DNA of 64,000 bases from contig WUJK01000010.1 of the NCBI GenBank assembly GCA_011317545.1, positions 1,984,001-2,048,000 of the forward strand. Direction: 5' to 3'. Positions 12,767-25,422 of this stretch are shown in pieces. Source of the stretch: Coniella vitis. Its lineage: Eukaryota > Ascomycota > Sordariomycetes > Diaporthales > Schizoparmaceae. The first letter of the stretch is position 1; every line of letters starts with the position of its first letter. The translations under genes and the position numbers were made by a program. A model generated the notes under the pieces. It had not been told where the DNA came from. It saw only the letters and a list, made by a program, of their open reading frames with translations, and did not search any database.

Positions 12767-13294
12767 CTTTGTATGATGGTGTATCCCCTGAGGAGTGTAT
12801 GGTGTCGAAGTCTGAAGCTGAGGGACCAAGTCTACAAGACAGTATAGTCACGCCTCACCGCGAACTCTCGGCCATTCTTGCTGGAATACACACCATGTAG
12901 TAGATGTGTGCTCGGCAGCGGGGTATCATGCCTGCGCCGTTGCATGCAGCGGACATAGCATGCCTTTGATAGGCCCATTATCCGCCTTGGACTGCTTTAG
13001 CGATGTAGGATCGTGTTGTTTCTGAAGCGCTTATCATACGGGAGTTATTCTTCGCTTCGTTGTGCATTGAGGCTCAGTCTACGAGGGCTGAATACACACA
13101 GAAGAGACCTATATTCTGCACAGAAAAAGGAGATTAGTATTCTCCATATCAACAAGAATATCAGGACTCGGGGTTGTATCACCTTGTATGTCAAAAGACT
13201 CGGCTCTCGAAAGGTCAGAACCAAAGTACAGTGCAAGGCAGATCTATTATCTCAATAAGTAGTCTTTTTATCATCAACCATACAGCATGGCCCA
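12767..13294. other. Intergenic region upstream of the FAD oxidase
   Basis: This 530 bp gap holds the oxidase promoter and the 3' flank of the sulfatase. Both genes run on the minus strand. I see no gene in it. Confidence 0.6.
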
Positions 13295-15288
13295 TCAAAA
13301 CTGGTCCATGTAATGTCTCACCGGCTTGACCGCCGCAGCACCCTGGTAATCAAGCTCAGCAGGCGTCAAGTCGCGGGCCCGCGCCTCCATCGCCGCCAGA
13401 TCCTCATACACAGCCCCAAAGTATGTCCCGTTCCACCCAATGGTATCCGACGAGGTGCCCGACGAGCCCGCACCGTAGTCGGCCGCATCCTGGTGCGGCG
13501 TCGTCAGCTCCTCGAGCGTCACCGAGTAGTTGGACCGGAAGAAGGGATACTCGTTCGCCAGCCGGTACTCTGTGGCGCAGACATCAAAGGCGACGCTCGG
13601 CAGCGCCGCGTAGAAGGCGTCGAAGCGCGGGTCCAGCGCGTCGGCGAGCGACTTGACCGTGCCCTCGGGGTGCAGCACCGTCCAGGGGGCGCGGCAGCCC
13701 TGGCCGATGCACGTCTTGAGCAGCAGCATCAGGCCGTTCATGCGACTGGTCAGGCGCGCGGCGGCGGCGGAGCTGTTGGCGGCAAGGGGGTACAGCTCGT
13801 ACGGGTCCGCGGTGAGGTTGTACAGCTCCGTCTCGCCGGTGCACCACACGGCGTACATGTAGCTGTAGTCGGGGGCGATGACGCGCGCCGTCTTGTACGT
13901 GTTGTTGCCGACAAAAGTGTCGGTGTAGCCGATGTTGGTGGCCTCGATGATGCCCGTGCCCCAGTACTCGATGTTGACCGTCTCGACGTAGATGGGGTCG
14001 GTGCCTGCGAGCAGCGCGGACGCGGTGGCGTTGTTGAGGGACGAGTTGGTCGCGGCAAAGTAGGGCAGCAGGCTGCGGCCGTCGAGCCACGCGGGCCACT
14101 CGGACTCGTCGAGGCCGGCAATGTCGAGCAGCGTGGGCGCAATGTCGATGTGGTTCGACGGGATGTTGGTCGACAGGCCCTTGGGCACGCCGGGCCCGCG
14201 CATGGCAAAGGGCACGTGCGTGTCCTCCTTGTAGGGCAGCGTCTTGCCGCAGGGCACGCGGTGGTTGCCCAGGTGGTAGCCGTGGTCGGCGCTGAAGACG
14301 ATGACGGTGTTGTCGAGCTCGCCGCGGCTGTCGAGCAGCGCCAGCAGGTCGTCGATCATCTCGTTGACGGACTGGAGGGCCTGGGCGCGCGCGCGGTAGT
14401 ACTCGTCGACGACCTGGACCGTCGAGGCGTTCATGCGCGGCAGCTGGCCGACCCACGAGGGCTTGCTGTTGACGGCCGGGTTGAAGTTGGGCGTGCGCGG
14501 CGCGGTGGCATTGGGGAACAGGTGCATGTGGCGGGCGGCCGGCACGGGGGCCCAGTCACCGGTGGCGTTGAAGGTGGCGTGCGGCGCGGTGGGCGCCACC
14601 ATGAGGAACCACGGCTGGCTGGTGGCGTTGGCGGCCGTCAGCCGGTCGACGCGGTCGTAGGCTTTGGCGTGGACGACGTCCTGCAGGTAGGAGCCGTTGT
14701 AGTAGCGAGGGGTGGCGCCATCGACCGAGAAGACGGGCGTATTATACGTATACATCCAGGGGTCCAGCATGCCATCGAAGCGGTCCCAGCCAGCAGGCGG
14801 CGTGTCCCAGTTGTACATGGCGTAGCCGTTCATGATCTTGCCGATGAACTCGGCACGGTAGCCTGCGCGCTTGAGGTAGTGCGGCAGGTTGTTGGCGTCC
14901 TCGCCCGAGGCCTGGAACTTGCTAAAGCTTCCGCCAGGCAGCGACACGTAGGTGTTATTGGTGTTGTGCGCCTGCTGGCCGCGCAGCATGGCCACGCGCG
15001 AGGGGCAGCACAGCGCCACGGTGGTGTAGTGGTTGTTGAATGTGAAGCCTGGAGGAGCGTGTCAGTTGTTGTCAAGACGAAGAAGAAGACGGAGAATATC
15101 AAGACTGGCGGTTGGTCTTCCTGCTCACCTTCGCCCTGGATCTTGCCCGTCACGGCACTCAGGTAGTCGAGCGAGCCCAGCTCAATGTCCTGGTCGTCCG
15201 TGAGCACAAACAGAATGTTTGGCTGCTTGGCCTGGGCCATCTCGACAGACAGCGCCAGAGCGGCGAGAGAAAGCAACGACAGCTTCAT
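13295..15288 (-). CDS. Secreted sulfatase (arylsulfatase type), 637 aa, two exons
   Basis: Minus-strand exons are 15288-15129 and 15048-13295, with an 80 bp phase-1 intron (GTGAGC to CCAG). A signal peptide (residues 1-20) precedes PNILFVLTDDQD, whose D31 and D32 are metal ligands. The sulfatase signature CCPSR starts at C67, the residue expected to become formylglycine. FSADHGYHLGNH supplies the second set of metal ligands. Many NxS/T sites indicate a glycoprotein. Sulfatases hydrolyse sulfate esters to release sulfate, for sulfur scavenging or for removing sulfate from aryl or sugar substrates. The substrate cannot be told from sequence. The start is an ATG directly ahead of the signal peptide, and a TATA-like site lies about 110 bp upstream. 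Confidence 0.93.
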
Positions 15289-16589
15289 GGTGGCTGTCAA
15301 GAGGGTCAAGAGGGATGAACTCGGCCCCAGATGGCTGCTTTTTTGTCCGTTCTACTCAACCGAGGACTCCATCCAATATCAGGGCGTACTGGCACATATT
15401 TATATTGATTATATCACACCCACAAAAGCAGATCATCTCTGCCCGTCCTCGATTTTCCTGGCTGGAATTTCAGAGGGCCCTTTCTCCCGTACCTTGCAGA
15501 CTGGCAGACGGTTACACCCAGAGCGGAGTGTCTCTTGAACGTCGTGATTATATCCTAACCCTGAAAGTACTAAGCACCTGGAGGGACCGCGTGTCCGGTG
15601 GCCTTGAGCAGCTAGAAGCCGCCTGGAAGGAGAAGTCTGGCCGACTCCCGGGACGGCTCCCTGCCGACCACCAGCCTTCTCAGTGGCAGAGGGTGCGGAT
15701 TGTGGCAGTATGTGGGCCGATTGCGCCATAGCACTAGCAGCCAGGGAGAATGTTCTTGTACGGCCGCAAACACTGTGAAGTATGGCGGTCGCACGCCCTA
15801 TTTCCGACCCAAGGCTCGGTCGAAGCCTCTTGTGGCATGTTGGCGAGACTCTCGGAATTAAGCACGTCGCACGGAGGAGTGTCAATGGCTTGCTGTATGA
15901 TATCAAGGTGTGCGTGAATCCATCGTTGTGGGCTGCAAGGCGTCGACGCGAGCGGGTACGCTTGCTCGGTAGGCGGCTTATACCGAACGTCGAATGGCGA
16001 ATGTCGAATATCGTTTCTCGACTGCGCTCTCACCGTCTTGACATCGAAGCTGGGACATGTGGTGGACAAGGGCGTGGCCTGAGCCCACGATATCACGGCT
16101 GATGGAATCTGCATATACTTAGTAGTTCCTGATAGCGCGCCAGATGGCATACGATGTAAAGAAAATGGAATGCAAAAGGGCTTAGTCATTAGTTGAAACA
16201 GGCGGAACAAAACAGCCTATTGTTCTGCTTATGTAAAGCTCATTGTTGAGCTGACATAATGGCTTCCGGGTTAGGGCTGAATGCCATCGTCACAGATACA
16301 CACCGACTTGTCTGAACCATATTGACGGTGGATTAGAGGGCACACGAGGTGCAGCACAACGCAAGAAGAACCGATTCAGCTACAAGACTCTTCGAATAAG
16401 GACTAGAATGGTTACAGCTAGTATCTGCTCTGCTCTGTCGGTATGATCTGCTCTTGGTTCCTGGAAAATAAACACTGCAGAACGGCCGAAAACGGGGGAC
16501 CAAGAGACAAGATCCTCCTTCGAGTCGTACAACAGCTCGTCAAGAGCAAACTCTATTTTGCACCATACACCCAAAGTTTAGACCCTACT
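15289..16589. other. Intergenic region between amidase and sulfatase
   Basis: This 1.3 kb stretch carries the sulfatase promoter and the 3' flank of the amidase. Only short, unpersuasive frames are present. Confidence 0.55.
15395..15404 (-). promoter_or_regulatory. TATA-like box of the sulfatase gene
   Basis: The minus strand reads TATAAATATG about 110 bp upstream of the sulfatase ATG. It is the best core-promoter candidate by motif alone. Confidence 0.4.
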
Positions 16590-18089
16590 TCACCCAAGCT
16601 GACTCTTCCACCCTCCCTCGGCCTCAAATAACGGCCCTACCGCGTCGCAAACCCGGAGTAGCCTCTGATCGTGGAACCGCGGTGCCACGAGCGACACACC
16701 AATGGGCATTCCATTCTCACCGCCAAAGCCGGGGATGTTGACGACAGGGACATGGAGACTCTGTGATATAACCGCAAGAAGATCATCAGTATCAGCTTCT
16801 TAGTCAACCAACCAACCAACCAACCAACCTGGCGAAGGAAAAAAAACAAAACAACATCAACATACCGTCCAGATCAGATTAAAAGCAGGCGATCCCGTCG
16901 TCATCCCCACAGGAGCCTCCCCAGGCACACTCGGCGTCAACACAGCGGCGAACCGCCCCAGCACGCGATCCACCACGGGCCGCGCCGCCGCAATGCCATC
17001 CAGCGCCTCCACATACGCAGCGTGGCTGCTGTTCCCGCCCCGCGCCTCGACCTGTGCGACCATCTGCGGGTGTAGCTGCTCCCTCGCCATGCGGTACTCG
17101 GGCAGAAAGGACGTCTTGCCGTCGTGCGCAAGCAGCGCGGCATGCCAGCGCGGAATCTCCCTCGCTTGGTCCGGGAGCTCCACCTCCTCCACCTCTGCGC
17201 CGTGAGACTGGAGAATCGCGATCGCTCTGGCCATCGCCGCTGCCGTGCTGGGCGTGACGTGGTCGTCCCACACGACGGTCTTGACAAAGCCGAACCTGGC
17301 GCCTTGTAGGGTAAAGGCAGACTGTTCTTGGCCCTCGTCATCCTTTACGCCAAAGACATCGGCAACAGCCGCCAAGTCAGGCACACTCCGCGCATACCAG
17401 CCCAGCGTGTCCAGCTCGAGCGAATACACCTTCTGCCCGTCCCTCGTCACAGCGCCCCAGGTAGGTTTCATGGCGTACACGCCGTTGAAACTCGCAGGCC
17501 GGATCACACTCCCCGCCGTCTGCGTCCCCAGCGCGACAGCCACCTGGAAATCTGCCACCGCAGCCCCCGAACCAGAACTAGAACCCCCTGGTGTGCGCCC
17601 GATTCGCTTCTCCTCACCATCACCCTCGCCATCGCCATCTCCCCGACCCACACAATGCGGATTCCTCGTCGCAGGCCCATCCACCGTCGCCGCAAACGCC
17701 GTCGTCGCTGTCTTCCCCACCAGCAACGCGCCCGCCGCCCGCAGCATCATGACCGACCCCGCGTCGACCCCAGCAACGCACCCGCCGTAGATCCCCGGCG
17801 CGCCGTGCTCCGTCGGCTGGTCGCGGGTGTAGATGATGTCCTTGACGCCCACCGCGACACCGTGCAGCGGGCCGCGCTCGGCGGGCGGCAGGCGGTCGAG
17901 GCGCGCGGCTTGCGCGAGGAGCGACGCTTCGTCGAGGTGCGCCCAGGCGTGCACGGCGGGGTCGCGCGCGTGGATGTGGGCGAGGAGCGCGTGGGCGTAG
18001 GCCGTGACGGTGAGGGTGTTGTTGCGGATGGCCGAGAGGGCGGCGGTTGCGGTGAGTTTGTGGGGTGCGGTGTCTGATGGTGAAGCCAT
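16590..18089 (-). CDS. Amidase-signature family hydrolase, 464 aa, two exons
   Basis: Minus-strand exons are 18089-16866 and 16760-16590, with a 105 bp phase-0 intron (GTATGT to ACAG) that contains an (AACC)6 run. The Ser-cisSer-Lys triad of the amidase signature is visible: K83 in GVKDII, the GGSSSGSGAAV loop near residues 168-178, and S194 in GTQTAGSV. These enzymes hydrolyse carboxamides. There is no signal peptide, so it is probably cytosolic. A Gly/Asp/Glu-rich insertion (about residues 148-161) sits just before the catalytic Ser loop and looks like repeat expansion. The 56-codon last exon lacks its own start, and without it the protein would end early. The substrate is unknown. Confidence 0.92.
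16806..16829. repeat. (AACC)6 in the amidase intron
   Basis: Six perfect tetranucleotide copies lie inside the amidase intron. Confidence 0.95.
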
Positions 18090-18773
18090 GGTGGAAGAAG
18101 CTTGGGGAATCTGAATGATTTCCAGCGTAAGTTCTAGCTAATAAAGAAGACAAAAGAAAAGAGCTGGAAATGATATCCCAAGTGGTAGTAAAGTATAGTC
18201 CCAGTAAGCAAGATATTTCTTCACAAAAACACCCGCCCTGATATCATATCATCCAAACATGGACCGAGCCGCAAAACAATGGGACGAGAGCCTTCTCCTG
18301 TTTATAAATCATTCAGATGATAACTTATCATTTCCCCGCATATGGATGGGTTTGATGTTTCTGCGATATTTCCCCATTCCCGTTTGCCGACTGCCGGAGA
18401 GCGATAGAGAACGCGACGATCTGCATCCAGATGGCTGCCCTGCCCGCCCTGGACCGTCCCGTCCGTCCGTCCAATCTGGTCTCCATAGTCAATGCAACCG
18501 CTTTGCCAAGTCGCTCATCCCAAGGCAGTAAGTGTAGCGTCAACAATAGCAATTGGGGTTGGCTCATTCGGCATGCAATTCGTAACAGTGACAGTAACAA
18601 TCCGTCTAATCCAACCCATACTGCCCTCCGGAGATGAACGCACAGTCAAACCAAACCTAGAATGCCGTTCGACTATTCCCCGGGCCATACCATACATACA
18701 ACCTTGACCAAACCGCCCGTGTAAATAAAGAACAATTGCCCCGGCCAAACAAGACACAGGACAGTGAACCGTG

Positions 18774-18807
<34 letters not shown>

Positions 18808-18925
18808 CTGGCACAATACTCCCAAACACCAGAAATAGTCTTGCGCCAATAAGCCCACATTAATCATCAAAATCCCACAATCCAAACAAGACACCCTTAT
18901 TTCTATTGTTTTTTTTCTTCTCCCT
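18090..18925. other. Intergenic region between SMC4 and amidase
   Basis: This gap has the amidase promoter on the left and the SMC4 3' flank on the right, with a (CCAG)7 repeat. No gene is seen. Confidence 0.6.
18777..18804. repeat. (CCAG)7 tetranucleotide repeat
   Basis: Seven perfect CCAG copies lie in the 3' flank of SMC4. Confidence 0.95.
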
Positions 18926-21900
18926 TCACCTCCACGGCTGACTGAGCGTAAAATTGACAGTCTGCGTCGATCCCAGACCCAGCTGCTGCTGCTGCAACGG
19001 CGGCGGCTTCCGCCCAATCACATAGTCCTGGTTCTCTATCGTCACAGACTTGGTCATGTGGCTGACCTTGTACACGCCCACCAACCGCGCCGCCAGCTCA
19101 AACATGTTGTTGCGCAGCGAAATCACAATGAACTGGGCGTTCCTGGTGCGCTCCTTGATGTAGTTGGCGACAATGGATACCTTGGCGATTTAATGTTAGC
19201 CAAAAGAAACAAGGCCTTCTCGCCAAATCAAATCATTTTCTTTAAAGCAGGCAAGACTTACGTTTCGGAAATCCAGAGCAGCATCAATCTCATCCATAAC
19301 ATACAACGGCGTCGGCTTGTAGTGATGCAGTGCAAAGACAAGCGCCAAACTGCTCAGTGTCTTTTCACCGCCAGACAAGTTGCTGATGTTCTTCCACGAC
19401 TTCTTGGGCGGCATGACGCTGAAGAGAATGCCCTCGGAGAAGGGATCAAGCGAGTCGACCAGTTCCAGCTCCGCGTTGCCACCCATGGTAATCATCTGGT
19501 ACATCTCCTTCAGCCGCAGGGAGATGGTGCTGAAGCCTTCCATGAACCCCTCGAGGCGCGCTCGCCGGAACTCGTCGCAGCGCTTCTTGGCCGCGTCGCG
19601 CTGCGCGACCGCCGACTGCAGGTCCGAGGAGCGCGCGGCGTGCTCCTCGACACGGCGGCGGTACTCGGCCAGAACCCCCAGGTCCACATTGACGTTGGAC
19701 GTCTTCTCCTCCAGCGCGGCGATCTCGCTCTTGAGTCTCTCCCTGCTCATGCCTGCCAGCTCGTCTCTGCTGTATCGAGGGAGGGTCTTCTGTGTCTTTC
19801 GATCGCGAATAATGGTGTTGTCCTCCTCTGCCTCGTCGCCCTCTTGTGCGGCATCATCCGCATCCACCATCTCCTCGTCCGAAGCTTCTGCTGCTTCCCC
19901 ATTGGTCTGAGGTTCTTGTTGATCGACGTGCGATACATCACCAGCTGCCTCGCCATTCGCTGCAGGCGTCGGCTCGCCCGTATTCTCCAAGTCCTCAATG
20001 TCCTGCAGCTGCAGCTTGGACAGTTTGTCCTCCCAGTAGCGGACCTTGCGCTGGTTCTCAGCGAGGGACTTTTGGTTCTCCTCCAGCTTGTTGCGCATCT
20101 CAATCTCTACGGCACGCGTGGCGTTCAGCTCAGCCGTCTTTTCGTCCAGCTCCGACTTCATCTCAGCCAGCTCCCGTTTCTTGATGGCGAGCCCTTCCTT
20201 GGCCGCCTCGGCGCGCGTCTGGAAATCTTCGGCCTTGTCGCCCGAGTTCTGCATGTCGTTTTCGAGCTTCTCGAGATCGCGCAGGGCCGCTTCGTACTCT
20301 TTGCTAGCCTTGGCGTGGTCCTTGGCAAGCTTGACTTTTTGCTTCTCTGCCTTCGCCTTCCTCACTTCGGCATTGGACGTTTCCTCATTGTGCGACGCAA
20401 TCTCCGCCTTGAGGCCGTCGACCTTGGCTCGCTGTGCGCGGAGCTTCTCACCGCCAACAGACATGATCTTGTCCTGGAGTGCCTTGATCTCCTCTTCGAC
20501 ATTGGCCGTCTCGCCGTGCAGCGTCTCCACCTCCTTGTTGAGACCCTTGATTTCCTTTTCCAGCGCCGCGATCCGCGCGTCATCGGCCTTGGATGGCTGG
20601 TGCTCCTTGCCAAGCTCCTTGATGCGTCGGTGGGCATCGGCCAAGTTCCTCGTAAAGCTTTCGATTTCCAGCGTGTTCTTCTGCATCTTGGTTTCGAGCT
20701 GGGGGATGAGGTTCTTGAGCTCACGGAGACGCGCCTCGCGCTCGCGCTGGTACTCGAGGAATTCCTGGAACTTTTGCTCCAGCGAGTCGCGGTCCCCTTC
20801 GAGCTTCAGCACCGTCTCCTTTGTCGTGTCGGCCACCAGCTTCGACGACATGAGGCCCCTCTTGACCGTGTTGCCACCACCCGACATGGTACCCGACTTG
20901 TCAATGAGCTCGCCGTTCAGCGTGACAACCCGCCATCTCTTGGCGCCGTAAGCGATACGGTTGGCTTGCGCGAGATCCGTCGCAACCAGGGTATCCTGGA
21001 GGGCGTGGTAAAAGGCCGGTCGGAACTTGTCTTCCTTGGGCGTGACGAGGTCAAACAGCCGCGGGGCATTCTCGGGGGTCTGCATCGCGGAAAGGTCGCG
21101 CGACCTCAGCTTGTCCAAGCAAATGAAGTTGCCCCGACCCATGTTGGTCTTGCGGAGGTACTCAATACACTGCTGACCGGCCTCGACCGTGTCCGTAACA
21201 AAGTTGTCGAGCGCACCGCAAGCGGTCGAAATGGCGACGTCGTACTTTTGGTCGATGGCACCCAGGTTACCCAACCGGCCGTGGAATCCGTCGATACGAC
21301 CCGATTCCTTCATGCGCATGAGCGCGGTGAGCACGTTGCCACGGGTTTGCGTGGCTGATAAACTCGAGCGAGCCTCGTCTGCCTTTTGCCGAGCATTCGA
21401 CACCTTGGCTCGGACTTTGGGCTCCTGTCCGGCAAGCTCTCGGATCTCAGCCTCGACCTCTGCGGCTTCGTTTTCCAGTTCGGCCTTTTCTTGTTGGCAC
21501 GACTTGAGCTCTTCTTGTCTATCCTGGCGACGCTTCTCAATAGCGGCAACCTTGCCCTGCATCTCCTCCAGAGCTACAGCGCCAGCATTCGCCTTCTCCC
21601 TGAGAATGTTCAGTTCACTCTCGGCCACAGCGATGGCGGACTGTTTCTGGTTGATCTTTTCCTGCCACGGCTCGAGCGACTTTTGCTTTGCCGCAATCTG
21701 GTCCGAGAAGGCCTGTGTCTTGCCCTTGAGCGCCTCGCGAATGCTGGTGAGCTCCGCCTCCTCCTCCTTGATTTGCTGCTCGAGTGCGACGATTTCTTCT
21801 GCGCGGTTCTGAATGTCGTTTGTGCACTCCTCGATGGTCTCATCTGCCTGGCCGCTCGTCTTCTCCGCGCTGGCAATGGTCTTTTCCAGCTTCTTACGCT

Positions 21901-23839
21901 TGTCCGTCAAGAACTTGCGTTGTTCGTCAAACTTGACGCGTTCCTGTTCGAACTTGGCCATTTCCTTGAGCAGAGCTTGCGTTTCCTTGTCTTGAGCTTC
22001 ATACTCCTTGCTGCCCTTGGAGAATTTCTTTTGCAGGTCCTTAATGATAGCCTCGCTGCCCTGGTGCTTCTCGAGCTCTTCATCGAGCTGCGCCTGGATC
22101 TGCGTGATGGCCTCCTCCGTGACAACCAGGTTGTCGCTGCACTCGCTAATGTACAGCTGGTAGAGGGCGGATTGCTTGGTAACCAATTCATTCTCGTCGC
22201 GGATAAAGGCCAATGCCTTGTCCTTTTTGTCCTCAAGACTATTCTTCTCCTTTTCGACGTGTTGCACGCGGCCGCTCTTTTCCATGCAGATCTCATTGAG
22301 GGTCTCGACTTCTGTGGCGGCTTCCTCAATAGGCGCCTTGTACTTGGACGTGCCAATGATGTCTTCGAGATATTCCAAAAGCCCATCATCGTGCTCGTTG
22401 GCGGCCTTGGGTTTCATTTGGGCAATCGACTCGACTTCACCTTGGAGAATCAGGAATCGCTTGTGGTCGAGATCGACTCCGCGGTCTTTGAGCAATGTCG
22501 TGACCGTTGTAAAATTGGATGTTTTGCCGTTGATGTAATAGCTGCTCGAGTTGTTCTTGAAAGCTTTACGAGAGATGTAGAGCTCGGAATCGGGTATGAC
22601 TTCGTGTCCACCGCCGGGCTGATGACAAAGGTCAGTGTGAGGAAGACGGAACAGTCAGATAATCAAACGTACCTGGTCTAGAACCTCTTGAAAGTGCACG
22701 GCAACTTCACAGTGATCCAAATTTGGGAATTGGGCCGAGTTGTGGATCAGAGCAGAGAGCTTGCCCTGGCGCATCTTGCTTGCCCGGAAACCAAACACAA
22801 ATAACAACGAGTCAATGACGTTGGATTTGCCAGAACCGTTGGGACCAACGACAGACGAAAAGGACGCGTGGAATGGTCCAACCTCTTGCCGTCCAGCATA
22901 ACTCTTGAAATTTGTGAGAATCAGGTATGTGATGACCAATCGCGGCTTTGGAGTGGTGTCTTCAACTTGGGGTATGGTCATGGTGCGCGACTTGAGCAGG
23001 ATATCCATTGGCTTGTCCATGATTGTGTCGAGCGGTTTAATGGGCCTTGCAGTATTGAGCAACATATCGTCGATTTCCTGTTGTCTGTCCTCGTCGTTTT
23101 CTGCCACTGGTGTCTGGAAGCGATCTGCCGCTGGCGTACCGGAGGCTCGTGGGCTTGCTTGAGGGTCTGGAGAGGCCGGAGGCTGCAAGTCGAGTGCAGG
23201 TATTACTTGCGCAGGCGTTGGTGATTTGGCAGGTGGAGGACCGGAAGGGGGGGCAGTTTTGCGCTTCCTGCCCGGCGCCTTCTTTGCGGGTGGATCGTCG
23301 TCTATGTCCATAGCTGTATCGTTCGTCGCAACCGTTTGCTCCCGCGTGACCACTGCACCCTCGGCTTCGATAGTTGGCTGAATGCTGCGCTCAGCAACAG
23401 ACGCGCGAATGGCCTCTGGCTCAATGCTCTCCTCTTTGATGACGTTCTTGCGCGGCCTGCCCCGTTTGCGCGTCGCTGTGGCGTCTGTTGACGCGGGTTC
23501 CCGCTCCCCATCTACTTGGCTCGGCTCGGCAGTTGCGCGCTCTCTTGCGGCGTTCTTTCTAGGTCGACCAGGTCTGCGCGCTGTCGAAGATGCCGGGGGT
23601 GGTGTTTCCGTTTGCGAAGCAGGGGGTTGTGTGCTCTGCTTTCTGCTTCTAGCAACCGAGCTGCGGACAACCGACCTGCGCGACACGCTCTTAGCTGGTG
23701 CGGGTGTAAAGTCGTCCTCGCTGTCTTCTTCCTCCTCTTCTTCTGCGGGTGACGAGGTACCGTTCATCTCGTCGTCCGAGTCTTCTTCGACGATTCGCTT
23801 CCGCATCGCCGCGGCTCGTCTGGTGGGTCGCGTCGACAT
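18926..23839 (-). CDS. SMC4: Condensin core subunit SMC4, 1592 aa, three exons
   Basis: Minus-strand exons are 23839-22673, 22618-19262 and 19180-18926. Both introns are phase 0 (54 and 81 bp). The head is split as in all SMC proteins. The N-terminal Walker A is GPNGSGKSN starting at residue 332, and the C-terminal signature LSGGEKTLSSLAL is followed by Walker B YVMDEIDAALDFRN. Long coiled coils flank a hinge (roughly the region after GNVLTALMRMKESGRIDGFHGRLG). The 17-residue stretch PGGGHEVIPDSELYISR and the ELYISRKAFKNN block are SMC4-like. SMC4 pairs with SMC2 in condensin to compact mitotic chromosomes. The N-terminal tail of about 300 residues is acidic and Ser/Pro-rich and carries two AT-hook motifs (GRPRK near 91 and 128). 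It is transcribed divergently from the ELYS gene. Confidence 0.96.
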
Positions 23840-24384
23840 GATGGGCGCTGTGGGGGGTGGTTCAGGAAAGATAACGGCCTGATTGTAGGATGGTACGGTG
23901 CAAACAATAGAGAGGAACAGTAGGCAAAGGCGTTGACGAGTTCACGAGATTGCTGAAAGTGGTATAGAGAGCGTGCGTGGGGTTGCGCAGTGCGTGGTTG
24001 CTCGGCCCTGCCAGAAAACTGGTTGGTTTGTCAGTAAACAAAAACACGCGCTACAGCGGGCCAAGCACTGCTACAGGGGTGCTGCGACGTGGTGTTGGCG
24101 ATTTCCGTAGTGGGTTGGTGGGGGGAGAAGACACGCTAAATCGCGGCCTGGAGCAAGGCTGACAAGTACCAGGTACCGTCCATCTTTCTTATCTGTTAGA
24201 GCCTTTTGTATCAACACCGCCGCAGCACTAACGCGACGGATAAGCCAAAGCCGTTGTCAACTTTCGGCCCTCCACCACCAACTTTCCGGCCTAAGCTTCG
24301 CGCCAGTCTTTTGGCCAAGCAAGTCGAGACGCGATTCTTCTTTGTCACGACCACCTCCAGCAAAGAGCACCAACCGCCGCCGCC
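23840..24384. promoter_or_regulatory. Divergent promoter between SMC4 and ELYS-like gene
   Basis: These 545 bp separate two divergently transcribed genes for chromosome and nuclear-pore proteins. They must hold both promoters. I cannot assign individual sites. Confidence 0.5.
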
Positions 24385-25422
24385 ATGGATGACTATACGC
24401 GAATCGAAAACGTCTTCAAGCCTGAGCTCGGATCTCCGTATGGCGACGCAGACCTGGTGCGCAATATCGAGGCGGCGCGCAAAGGCTTCAATGGCCAACT
24501 CTTTATCGACCGCGTCCTGAAGGCGCTGGGCATTACAAAGGGTGCGATCCTCGTCAGTGTCATTGGAATGGGCCGTCACTAACTGTGAGATGGTGGTCTC
24601 CAGCCAAGTCATACCCTCCAAGGACCGAAAATTCCCTTCACGACCTACACGAGCGGATATGCAGCAGCAAGTCGACCACTCACCACAAGCTCTCGATCCT
24701 CTACTACCTCCTGCTCGACTTTGACAGCTTCCAAGGCCGCGAGGGCTATGCCGACAACTTTGCGAACAGCTTTGGCCTCCCAGACAAGTACAAGCTGTTC
24801 ATGAAGGGGCTCTGGCTGCTGGATCATGGCGAGTTTGAGGTGCGTCGCTTGTCTATTGGATATTGTTTGCCGCGCTGACAGTCGAATGCAGGTTGCCGTC
24901 GAGTACCTCGCCCACCCTTCTCTCTTCCCTGAATTCGCAGACGACATTATCACAGTCCTCGTGCAAAAGGCCAAGGACGACGACTACAGCCTCGCGCTCT
25001 CCTACTACCACGCCGTGCAGCCCGTTCTGACCACCTCGGTCGCGCTCTCCGCCCTCTTTGAAGCCCTAGCCAGAACGAGCCTGATCGAGGCCTTCTACTT
25101 TTCGCGTACAAAGCCAGAGCCTTCGAGGCAGATCTTATTCCAGCAACTCATAGCATCAGTCCTTGGAGGTGTCAAGACGGCTATTGCAGCTCGGGCAACG
25201 GAGCTGGTCAGCCTGCCGCTCGACAGCGTCGAGGAGGGCTGGTTCGAGGACTACCTCACGACGGGAAATGGACGGAAGCTCGCCAATGCCAAGGATACTG
25301 TGCTCATGCGGAAAGTAGTTACCGGAAGACACGCCGAGTCTATGAACGACAAGAGCTTAGGAAGCCAGTGGTCTGCTGTCTTGGGAGGTTTCAAGAGCGG
25401 AATGGGCGGCCGTGTGGCCTAA
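24385..25422 (+). CDS. ELYS-like nuclear pore complex assembly protein, 307 aa, three exons
   Basis: Exons are 24385-24541, 24604-24839 and 24892-25422, with introns in phase 1 (GTGCGA to CCAG) and phase 0 (GTGCGT to GCAG). The protein matches the ELYS-like domain pattern. It starts MDDYTRIENVF, has a HHKLSILYYLLLDFD segment and continues through VAVEYLAHPSLFPEFADDIITVLV into an alpha-solenoid-like region. In fungi this short ELYS homologue associates with the Nup107/Nup84 outer-ring complex, whereas the animal protein is much longer. It is mostly helical, with no membrane segment. The ATG follows GCCGCC, a good initiation context. The family call rests on remembered domain sequence, not on a search. 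Confidence 0.82.

Noticed and set aside
13313..15166. 617-codon frame on the plus strand over the sulfatase
   Set aside because: It is the antisense shadow of GC-rich sulfatase codons. Its Arg/Gly/Val-rich composition is an artefact of codon bias.
6090..18089. Biosynthetic gene cluster made of peptidase, FAD oxidase, sulfatase and amidase
   Set aside because: There is no backbone enzyme (PKS, NRPS, terpene synthase), regulator or transporter. The genes are spaced by kilobase gaps, and secretion signals suggest independent scavenging enzymes.
19058..21358. Long plus-strand frames over SMC4
   Set aside because: They are antisense shadows of the SMC4 coiled coil, and their Leu-rich composition mirrors Lys/Glu codons.
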